From positions 73,439,727 to 73,503,726 of the forward strand of contig NC_086379.1 in the NCBI RefSeq assembly GCF_036588685.1: a stretch of 64,000 nucleotides of DNA, given 5' to 3'. Origin of the DNA: Mytilus trossulus (lineage: Eukaryota; Mollusca; Bivalvia; Mytilida; Mytilidae). Position 1 is the first letter of the stretch; every line of letters starts with the position of its first letter. Positions 54,801-64,000 of the stretch are shown here, piece after piece. The notes under the pieces were generated by a model, which was not told where the DNA came from, did no database searches, and worked only from the letters and a program-made list of their open reading frames with translations. The position numbers and the translations under genes are program-made.

Positions 54801-57800
54801 GACAACGGACGACGGACGCCAAGTGATGAGAAAAGCTCACTTGGCCTTTTAGGGCCAGGTGAGCTAAAAAGTGTAAATTAACAGTTGAAGACTTAAATCA
54901 TGTTTTTTTATTCAAGTGCCTGAAGTGGGCATACATTCTTTACTAAAATAAATAATTTACAGGCTAGTCAATGACACTTACCATCTAAATCTTAATACAC
55001 CACCTCCTTCTGTGTCAATATTAAACTGAGTTAGGAAAACATAGACAATACCATACTGAGTAGGTTTCCATTGCTTAGATAAATCTTCCATTATCTGTTT
55101 AATTTGGCTGATATTGTACACATCTGTAATGGTGTCCACTGAAGTTAAAGTGATATCACTAGTCAATTTGATTTCAAAATATATGACATTTAATATTTAT
55201 CTAAGAAGCAGTTATATAAGTATCTATAAATTTACGTGTGAACATTTTGTGCATTTCTTCTTATTTTTATGTAAACTTAACTATTGAGCATAGAATAACA
55301 AAGGATGACGTTATGTTTGGCAAAATCAAAACTACTGTGGATTCATTAATATTCGTTGGATACCAATTTTCGTGGATTTCGTGGGTACAGGAGAACCACG
55401 AATTCAACTGTTCAACGAAATACAAATTTTGTAAAGGAATGATTGTAGACTTTGCCAAAACCACGAAATTAAATATCCACGAATATGTAAGTTTTCCTCA
55501 AACCAAAAAAATTGGTACCCACGAAAATAAAGAATCCACAGTAAGTTGTGTTGAAATGGAAAACTATCTTATGAACTTAAAATTCTTTCAAACTGTCTTT
55601 ATATTATTTAAACAATTCTGATTGTATTTTTTTTTTTTGCATATAGTTGCTTTTTATTATAATTATTGGATATCAACAAACAATTTTTTATATTAACTAA
55701 CAACATACAGCTTGGGTCTGTCTTACTGCCTGAACTCTCATCTCCATCTTGAAAATCTTGGGAATGTGCAAACTGATATAAACTTTGAGCTTCTAATGTA
55801 TCTGAAAATTAAATATTTTTGGTTTAAACAAGCATTCTGTGAATATTGCATGGCAATATATAGTCACCTACCAGTTAAAACTTCATTGTAAATTAATGTA
55901 ACAAAATTCTCACTTGTCATGGTGTAATAAATAGTAATAAAAAAAAAATTGACCAGTTATAACTAATTTAGATATAAGATAAGATATGGCTGTTTTATCA
56001 GCCTAAAAACTGATAAAACCACTAAATATGGGTTCATAGTTGGGTCTTAAAACTTAATAAACTTATTGACTAATAAGAATGCCAGAATCAAATGAAATTT
56101 ATGTAAATATTTAAAGGTTTATACATTTTCACTCTTATATAACAAACCTGGATTGACTGTTACAATGGTCTTGGAGTCAGCTGTTGCTATCATTGTTGAT
56201 CTGAAGTCATCATAAGTAACTTTTACATCAGCAGCAAATATAACTGTGGAAAATAAAAATAATTACACAATAAATGTCCTGTCTGAGATCAAATCAATGA
56301 AATTGGATCAGAAGGCATATACAAAAAAATAATACAGAATTTATATAGGATCAACAAATTGTTTTTATGTAAAATTGATTCAAAAGACTTCAGAACAAAA
56401 ACTTCCAATGTGAAGGGAGGATGGTATTTTGGGTCTTACAGTGACTTGATTGTTAGTGTCTCCACCAATTGCAACTCATTCAAAATTTTGACCAACTTGC
56501 AATTTGTTTTATTTAACCAAATTGTTCAACTGGTCAGAATATTGCACAAATTGTTTAGTCAAAATGTGAAAGTGCAAGGTGATAAAATAAAGCCTACTTA
56601 CAATCCTATAAGAATTTAACTCCACTTTAACGATGTTGTGACAAAATTAGTTTATCAGTTTGTATTGGTATATTATAGTAATTTCGCTGCTGAAGGAACT
56701 GTTATTATTTTGAATTGCAATAAAAATGTCCAAACTAAGTTTTTCTTTCTAAAAAAATTCTATATTCATAAGAATCATTTTAAATAAAACATCATATATT
56801 CAGTAAAATGTGTGTGAAATAACAATATGCTATTGATAAGTTTCCATGGGGAGATAACCTAAAATATTATTCTTTTGAATAAAGACTTTTTGAAAGAAAT
56901 GATTATCCCCCCATGGAAACTTCCTACATACATATTGCAATTTTACTGAATATGAAATATTTTAATTCAAACAATGTCTGATTCTTATGAATATGAACAT
57001 AAATCATGTATGTATGATTTTGTCATTACATGTTTAAATAAAATATGTGATATATAAAACAATTAAAATAATGGGGATCTGTCCATGGGACACAGGAAAT
57101 ACCCCCACTTTCATATAACGTTTTACAGGGACTTAACTTAAGAACTATAAAGTGACACTACCCAAATTTGTACTTGATCTCAGTTTGTGGTGATAGGCAT
57201 TGTTTAAAAGTTTCATAACATTTAACTGAGGCATACCTAACTTAGAGAACAAAAACTAAAAAAAATCACAAATTTTTCCATTAGTAAAGGGGTATAACGC
57301 TAGAATGTTAAAAGTGACGCCACCAAATTCAAACTTGATCTGTGTTTTGTGGTAATAAGCATTGTGGATAAGTTTCATAACATTTGGTAGAGACAAACTT
57401 AAGTTAGAGAACAGAAACAAAATTCAGCATTTTTTCTATTTGTGAAGGGGCATAACTCTAGAATGTGACACCACCAAAATTCAAACTTGATCACTTGATC
57501 TGTGTTTAGAGGTGATAAGCATTGACATTGTGGATAAGTTTCATGACATTTGGTTGAGGCAAACTTAAGTTAGAGAAAGGAAACCATTTTTGGGACTTAC
57601 ATACAAACAAGGTTCAAACTTAATGCCCCCTCTGCTATGGCAGGGCTTAAATGGCGGGGCATAACTTTTTATTTTTTTTATTTCTTATTTAATTTAAGTT
57701 CAGTTATTATATTTAAAGTGTTACCAGTCTCCAATGGCACCCATGTCAGAGCTAAATCTATCAATTCTTTGTCCCATCTACAAAATAAAATTAATCACAT

Positions 57801-60800
57801 CTATTATTGACAAAAAAATAGCAGCTAAGATGAAATTTATTATCAGTTGTCAGACTTCATAATAGTCAGAAATATTTAAACACCACCATAAACATCAAAT
57901 ATTGTCAACACAGTATAGATATGCAATGTATTGCCTCATTATATGACATAATTACTTATAGCCAAAAAGATGAAGAATTATCAGCATTGTAAGTTCATCC
58001 TTATAGCTGCATAACACACTATTATTTTTTTCCTCTTGGATGACCTCTTTTACAGGACTCTCATATTATATTTCATGTTAATTTGTTCTCATCCTGAACA
58101 TGCTTGAATTACTTGCCAATGGATATTAAGCAACCAACAATCAATCAATCAATAATATTCTTAAATATTCAAAATTCTGATGAAATACATAACATACAGT
58201 TCAATATGTATAGGAGGGGATACTTTCTGTTTTTAAAAAAGAATTTTTATGACTTTTATTGTCATTTCTCAATTATATTTTTCTCTATCACTTTATGTTC
58301 ATTTTTAGGGAAGATAATTTCTGTAATATGAATAGCATTTTTTATGACTTTTATTGTCATTTCTCAAGTATATTTCTCTATTTCACTTTATGTATATTTC
58401 AAGGGGAGATAATTTCGGTAATTTAATAAAGAATCTTTTGACTTTTATTGTCATTTCTCAAGTATTTTTCTCTTCTCCACTCTATTTATATTTCCAGGGG
58501 AGATAAAATCTGTTATTTTAAAAGAACTTTTATGTCTGTTATTGTCGTTTCTAAAGTATATTGCTCTATTCCACTTTATGTATATATCCAGAGGGGGGAT
58601 AATTTCTGTAATTCAATAAGAATGTTTATGACTTTTATTGTTTTTTTCTAAAGTATATTTCTCTATTCTACTTTATTCATATTTGAAGGGGAGATAATAT
58701 CTGTAATTTATTGTCATTTCTTAAGTATATTCTCTATCACGTTATGTATATTTCCAAGGGAGAACATTTCTGTAATTTAAACAGAATTTTTATGACTTTT
58801 ATTGTAATTTCTCTATTCCACTTATGTAAATTTCCAGGGGAGATAATTTCTGTAATTTAATCAAGAATTTTTGATGACTTTTATTGTATTTTCTCTCTGC
58901 CACTTTTTGCATATGTCCAGGGGAGATAACTTTTGTAATTTAAACAAGAAAGAATTTTTATGACATATTGTCATTTCTTAAGATTTTTTAAAACTGGAAT
59001 GTGCATGAATTTGAAATGTTCAACTTTATAAGAAATTTGTAAGCCTAAATGCCTATTTTTGAACTAGAAAGTGGACAGGGGTCTTAGAAGTCAGTGAGAA
59101 AACCGACAGATTATAAATGTTTATCTTTACATAGCATTTTACCTGGATGTACTTTTTGAAGGAATTAAAACATCTTACTATCAATTATACTTACAGCACC
59201 AAACCAAAAGAAGGACACGTTTCATCAAGAATCCTCAGTTCACATCTCTGTGTATGTCTTCCAGCTTTGGTAGTTATCTCTTTAACTTGACCAATCTGGA
59301 AAATGTATACAATATTTTTACTGCAGGATACTACAAAAAAGGTGAATAAATAAGTTTTATCAGACATTTTAAATATTGTTTAATGAAAAGTTGTTATTCA
59401 TAAATAAAAAAAAAATCAGTCTGTATATATTACAGGTAAAATCCCTTGAAACCATATTTGAAACATTAAAGGGAAATTCCGCGATTTTTTACTTATCATC
59501 TAATTATGTTCATCTTAACATAAAAAACACATTTGCAAAGTTTTAAATTTATATTCCTTCTAATAACGGAGAAAATCAAGTATCTGTAACTTTTTTGGTT
59601 GAATTCTCGAGTGGGTCGTGACGTATTAGCCCGATTTATTGAATTCTGGGAAAAAATAAAATCTGTTTAACTCTTAGAGCTTATCGACAATATACGTAAT
59701 TAAAAGCGCACAGCTGACGAATGGTCGTAGTTATTAACCACAATATAATAATGAACGAAAATAAATATGCATATACCGTTTTGTATTGATTGAATTAAAC
59801 TCCTATAAAATTATCTCTAGTAAATGTTTTTGAATAAATTTAATTAATTATTGTTGAGATTTTATTCATAAAATATTTATTGAACATTTTTACTGATATT
59901 GAACTGAAAATATTTCAGTTCTATTTACCGTTATTGTTTTGATAATCATTTCAATGCAACTAATGTGTGAGCAGAGTGTGTATATTATTTTGTAAATGTC
60001 ACTGTATATTTCTCGGCTTGAGGTCAATTCGTTTACCTTGTAGCTATTTAGCCGCAGGTGTGAGTTCAAGCGTACACAGGTATAAATGTTGTTATTTGGA
60101 AAGGATAAACAGAAAAAATTAGAAAGAGTATGATGTCACGATGTTAATACACTAAGATTTAATACACAATGAGAATAAAGATTCAATAATTAAATTGTGT
60201 AAATTAATTGAAAATCAAATTCAGATTCGTAAATCCGCAAATGTATAAAAATAAAAGGAAACAATTTTTGATTACTTTCTTAGCGGCAATTGGCGTAAAG
60301 ATTCAGATATGAGGTAAACAATAGTAGTTTTAATCTTTAATAAAAACTAAATGCAATATTACCCAATTTGATATACCATTGTACATCTGTTTGATATCAT
60401 TGACTTTACCGGAATTTCTTAACTTGTATTCAAATCTGGCTGTGTTTAAATGCTAATAAAACTATTGCAATTTTAAAGTTTTTAATTGATAAAAAAATAC
60501 AACATACATGATTTTTTTTTTAGTTTCTTTTTAACATTTTATTCTTACAAGTTACATAATTAAATTCATTTGACAATCATTTACACGAACTTTTTGTGAA
60601 AAAATACCAATTATCTAAGCTAAGGCATTATTTTTTTTAAGGATTTTTGAGGATTTTTTTTTTATTCTTTGATAATATTTGTGCAGTGTTGAACATGATA
60701 GCCGTCATTAATCCAAATAAGTCATATAGTAGGTGAATAAAAGTTATATTTTATTCATGCATAACTGATATTGACGAATTTAGAATAGTTCGTCCATACA

Positions 60801-63521
60801 TCGTTGTTCTTGAAACAATCATTATTAGTATACATGTAAGTTTCCTGACGTATACGAGCCATTGAGGATGAGCTCCAGAGAAAGCAGTCTAGTAGCGTTT
60901 CGTTCGTTTGTTTGTTGGGAAAGGAGAGGAAATGCAACCGCTTGTACAGATAAACGACAGAATTACCATACAAGCATTTATAGTCAACACAATCAGAAAC
61001 AGTTCCCATCGTTAGACGGGGAATATGAAGGCTTTCAAGAATGAACAAGTGACATGTCTAACTCGAACAGTTAGAAAACGCACTATCGACATCGACCGCT
61101 TGTTCTTGATATTTGAAATTGTATGCATATATTCGTATACGTTTATGATAGTGATGAGTTCTTGTGTCTGACAAAAACTAAATTCCTTCATGGTTATATC
61201 TTGCCATACGTTTATATTGGTTTGTAAGGTGATTACTCAAAATCGTTATTTGAAAATCCTGTTTGTGAGATGTATATTCATTTTAATACAGAAATTTCGT
61301 CTATATATTTCACAAGTGTATAACACGGAGAAGCTCTGAAGGTCCATTACTCCCATTTTGTTTGGGTGTGAACCATCGATGTTGACAGCAATATCAAAGA
61401 ATAAGATGATGATGGTAGAAAGAACTATGGGCGTCATGTGGCAAATATTACATGCATATCGGACAATGAGTTGTCAATCTGTATAAAAAGATTTCCTGTA
61501 CAACCATATTATTGAGAAGGAATGTTTACATGCTATACTCTCGTACTAGTATTACAGGGTTCTTGTGGTGTTCACCTTAGACACACATCTTTTTAACGAT
61601 GTTTAAAAAAAAGACAGAACCAATTTAATGTCATATTTCCTTATTTTTTAAATAAAACTAAAAGTCTTTCATCTGACAAGAATACCCCTATTTAGCGGAC
61701 AAGTAATTTATTCTTTTTTCTGTTATTGAATACCAAGAAAGAAAATTTGAAACTTTGATACTCAAAAGTTTCCCAGCAAAATATTCACATCCCTTCGGGA
61801 TAATTAGCGTTCGTCCAGTGGCATATATAACAATTATGACGAATTCCTTCCTCTGTTCGAGAACAATCTTATTGAAATATAAATCTGTGATTTTACTATG
61901 TCCACAACTTCAATGAACCAAAGCAAAAGTTATACATCGACCTGTATTTAAATCAAATTGGTTCTCTTCTTCTTCTGGTATACAATAGTCTATCGACTAT
62001 TGATTAGTGCATACTGTTGGCATATGTGGACTAGTCTATTGAAAACACTTTTACCCCTATTTATTCAGAATATATGTTTTTTTCTTATGTTCAATGTATA
62101 CATGTATATATTTTAAATTGCGCTATAGTTCCGTAACTTTCTATCCAGTCGCATAAACGAATCGTCGGCAAGTGCGTACATTTTTTTAAATCAATATTTC
62201 TGGTATGTTCCAATCTGTCCTTCACTTTTGACTATCAGTATATATTACATTTTCCCAAATTCACCATTGGAAAAAATATTTAAATAGATTTTAATTTCAT
62301 CAAATCTTATTTTTTGGGTATTATTTATATTTTTATGAATAATATTCTTTACACCAGAAATGTTATTTATAAACAAGCGTATGAGTTTGGTAATGACAAG
62401 AAGACAGAGTTGTATATTATACATCTGATAGTTCAAAATGGAAAGTCAAATGTTATCAGCCGTGTACACTGATCAATACCTGCAGAAGTGAAACGATGCG
62501 TGAACTTGCAAGCCCGACAGGAAATCGCTTGAATACCTGAACGTGTCAACTCACACCCCTCACAATACCTTAAAAAGTAATACCTTTAGCCATGCTGGCG
62601 ATCAGAAGAGGGAAGATCAAAATTTATTTGAAAACAGTTTATTACTTAAAAGAAGAATGAACAAATTAGATTTTCGAAAACAATTTTCATGGCACACTTA
62701 TTTATGATTTCAACTTTGACTTTTCACTTAATTCCAATATCAAGTTTAAAAACAACAGACCATGGTAATTTAAAGAATATTTTCCGTATCAAGTTAGTTA
62801 GTCGGATAAAACAACCATACGATTGACAAGATATCGACACGCAATTACGACTACATCGGTTACTGTGGTTTTGTTTCTTTGTGGTTTATAGACATATCTT
62901 TTTTTATTAATCGGGAAAGAAGACAAAATGGCGGAACCGTAGAATTGATACTCTAAATTTAAAATCGATGGTGGTCGCTTATCTAGCGGAATAAAACTTT
63001 AATATCTATGAATTTGAGCATTTTTATACAGAATGAACATAATATCAAATTTTGATTTTTTTGCGAAGTTTCCCTTTAAGTCTTTTTTACGGATACATGT
63101 TCTACTTTCTTTTAATTAAACCCATACATGTATAACATATTTTCCTCCAATGGGAAAGTTTTATCTTTAAAAAACACAATAAAAGAAGATATTCACTGTT
63201 TTTCAAATTTCAGAGAAAAAGGCATGTTTAAAATAAAACTTTTGCCAAGAAATGCTCAATATGTAATCTGTGAATATACATGTATACCAAGATATTCCCA
63301 AGTTAGTTGTTACTGCAAAGTACAGTACCTTTCTGACTACACAAAGTAAGTTAACATGTTCTCCATGTAATCCTTGACCATTAGCTTGAATGTCTTCTAA
63401 TGTGTAAAAATCATTAGTGGCTTTGATAGGTACATGCTGCAACTGAAGTAGAGTGTCACTTTCTGGTCCATTATACCACTCTATGTTGGAATGATTCTCA
63501 CTTCCACTCAGACAAAATGGT
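48850..63521 (-). CDS. MEIOB: MEIOB-like meiotic OB-fold protein, nine 3' exons (5' end outside window)
   Basis: Minus-strand exons in order: 63521-63329, 59295-59195, 57777-57725, 56243-56148, 55801-55709, 55138-54982, 53786-53573, 52854-52768, 48960-48850 (TGA at 48852-48850). All have GT-AG borders and one continuous frame (~367 residues). The sequence tracks animal MEIOB as I remember it: NDFYTLEDIQANGQGLHGEH, RCELRILDET, WDKELIDLALTWVPLET, VIFAADVKV, TIVTVNPG, YNISQIKQIM, QYGIVYVFLTQFNIDTE, SDHTGTIEHCFIDG, KWNFLLERCKLYFK. A Cys pair CEKC with a later CSNVEC forms the zinc ribbon of the last OB fold. MEIOB, with SPATA22, binds single-stranded DNA at meiotic double-strand breaks and is needed to complete recombination; expression is germline. 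The first OB region lies beyond 64000. A short 3' UTR ends near an AATAAA (minus strand 48721-48716). Confidence 0.85.
49165..50420 (-). repeat. TATACGACC-family repeat, copy 5 (antisense, old)
   Basis: Reverse orientation and much more diverged: it begins AGATGCTCTGCAGGGCACAG and ends TGCGGTCGTATAAAT. It lies in the last MEIOB intron. Confidence 0.7.
50729..52393 (+). repeat. TATACGACC-family repeat, copy 4
   Basis: Begins TTTATACGACCACAAAATTT and ends GGAGCACCTGGTT; two left-hand subrepeats. It lies in the last MEIOB intron, antisense to that gene. Copies 4 and 5 are inverted relative to each other 0.3 kb apart. Confidence 0.8.
53573..53786 (-). CDS. MEIOB: MEIOB exon: zinc ribbon and C-terminal OB strands
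   Basis: Adds CEKCRETV...LCSNVEC (four Cys, spaced like RPA1 and MEIOB zinc ribbons) and VPVSISDHTGTIEHCFIDG, the DHTGT-type strand motif shared with RPA1 OB-fold C. This is the largest visible exon and the clearest family marker. Confidence 0.85.
54121..54868 (+). mobile_element. Dispersed mussel repeat ending in a GGCC hairpin
   Basis: Begins ACTAGAGGCTCTAAAGAGCC and GTGTCGCTCACC; ends AGCTCACTTGGCC-TTTTA-GGGCCAGGTGAGCT, a near-perfect hairpin, followed by AAAA. I recall it as abundant in mussels. A hairpin followed by CTAA could be read as a Helitron 3' end, but no TC start fits, so the class is left open. It lies in a MEIOB intron. Confidence 0.6.
55333..55543. mobile_element. MITE with TA-flanked inverted ends
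   Basis: A 211-bp element with ends TACTGTGGATTCATTAATAT and its diverged inverse (AAATAAAGAATCCACAGTA). Internal blocks TTCGTGGATTTCGTGGG and CCACGAAATTAAATATCCACG are themselves inverted. A TA target and short TIR suit a Tc1/mariner-type MITE. The 127-codon ORF across it is not a gene. Confidence 0.7.
56759..56997. repeat. Foldback palindrome in MEIOB intron
   Basis: Outer arms ATATTCATAAGAATC (56762) and GATTCTTATGAATAT (56980), inner arms GTTTCCATGGGG and CCCCATGGAAAC (about 56849 and 56911). About 240 bp, largely self-complementary; probably a small foldback MITE. Confidence 0.7.
57070..57655 (+). repeat. Diverged tandem repeat (~120 bp unit)
   Basis: Three or so copies of a unit with AACTTAAGTTAGAGAACAG, GGGGCATAACTCTAGAATG and GATAAGCATTG. 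The block near 49420-49680 is a relative. Confidence 0.6.
58214..58985 (+). repeat. Minisatellite, ~100-bp unit, about eight copies
   Basis: A unit with TTTTTATGACTTTTATTGTC, TCTCTATTCCACTTTATG and CCAGGGGAGATAATTTCTGT is repeated with small changes through a MEIOB intron (57778-59194). It should be length-variable between alleles. Confidence 0.8.
59470..63075. mobile_element. 3.6-kb TTAA-flanked TIR element in MEIOB intron
   Basis: The ends AGGGAAATTCCGCGA and (inverted) AGGGAAACTTCGCAA are each bordered by TTAA (59466-59469 and 63076-63079). ATTATGTTCAT recurs ~40 bp inside both ends. TTAA duplications with AGGG ends point to a Kolobok- or piggyBac-like cut-and-paste element; no transposase frame is seen over 3606 bp, so it is non-autonomous or decayed. 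It makes up most of the 4-kb intron 59296-63328. Confidence 0.7.
63329..63521 (-). CDS. MEIOB: MEIOB exon: start of central OB domain
   Basis: 64 codons after one phase base: GSENHSNIEW, a linker, then HVPIKATNDFYTLEDIQANG and HVNLLCVVRK. This is the linker and first strands of the second OB fold (human counterpart recalled as DYYSLGDIVANGHSLNG). Acceptor TTTTCAG, donor GTACTG. The exon before it must lie beyond 63540. Confidence 0.85.
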
Positions 63522-63529
63522 CTGAAAAT

Positions 63530-64000
63530 ATTTAGGGGTATTGTAAAACATTTGAATTACGGTACCTACTTTTTTTAACAGAAAAGGGCAGCTTTAAAAT
63601 TCAAACTGTCTTCATTAAATTACAATAGTTGAATTAGTTAGAGAGAATATGTTAGGCTTCAATGAGCATGCAATTGCCACCTGGTTTATATGCATAATAT
63701 TCACTATTATTAAACCAAAGCACCATATGTCATAGTTGGCTGTCAGTTTTCTGCTAGCAAGTAAGACTTATTTTGCTAGCAATGTCAAAATTATCTTGGA
63801 GAATGAAAATTGACCAAAAAATCTAATTTGCTTTTTTTTTCTTGTCTCTTAAAACTTTTATATTGAAAAAAAAAAAATATCTGCATGTGATTCTGTAAAT
63901 GAGCTGTAGTTATATTTGGTTTAATTGGTACATCAGTTTGTGTTATTATCATATGCAATTACAGTGATGTTGATTTTCAGAAATTAAACTTAATACAAAT
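63530..64000. other. MEIOB upstream intron, no exon seen
   Basis: No minus-strand frame resembling the N-terminal OB fold was found. A(n) and T(n) runs only. The preceding exon lies outside the window. Confidence 0.5.

Noticed and set aside
54121-54868. Second Helitron
   Set aside because: A hairpin followed by CTAA fits a 3' end, but no TC start with the matching A/T target was found. Kept as an unclassified repeat.

Overview
The window looks like a piece of a bivalve mollusc nuclear genome, most likely a marine mussel (Mytilus-type). The reasons are AT-rich DNA, intron-rich genes with GT-AG junctions, animal-type proteins (nucleolin, MEIOB), BEL/Pao and Ty3/Gypsy retroelements, and several dispersed repeats I recognise from mussel sequence. 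The species call is inference.

Layout: (1) 1-1026 is the 3' end of a gene encoding a DUF268-like segment fused to an FkbM-type methyltransferase domain. (2) 1027-17770 is a transposon graveyard: inverted and palindromic repeats, a LINE fragment, a tRNA-derived SINE piece, a 1.6-kb TIR element built of palindromic words, and a young BEL/Pao element (6331-12447, identical 152-bp LTRs, 5-bp TSD) inserted into the 3' end of an older, frameshifted Ty3/Gypsy element on the minus strand (coding relics 16649 to 12674). (3) 19361-20889 has the ends of a non-autonomous Helitron. 21760-23157 is a second palindromic-word TIR element that shares its outermost bases with the first.

(4) 23584-42405 (+) is a complete nucleolin gene. 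I could follow 15 exons in frame, giving a 557-residue protein with a Lys/acidic N-terminal region, three RRMs and an RGG tail. Its introns hold at least 12 box C/D snoRNA-like units with C and D boxes and terminal stems, nine of them in intron 9. Many guides match 28S or 18S rRNA segments recalled from memory. They fall into at least four families, three of which are clearly amplified by local duplication. Host gene and guide RNAs would both serve ribosome production.

(5) 43850-48500 is repeat-rich intergenic DNA. (6) 48850 to beyond 63521 (-) is the 3' part of a MEIOB-like meiotic OB-fold gene (nine exons followed), convergent with nucleolin. Its introns are inflated by a 3.6-kb TTAA-flanked TIR element, a minisatellite, MITEs, a foldback palindrome and two copies of a mussel repeat. 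That repeat (here called the TATACGACC family) occurs five times in the window, including introns 8 and 11 of nucleolin.

Exon borders were read by eye from ORF continuity, splice signals and remembered homologues. rRNA targets and family names come from memory and were not checked by alignment.
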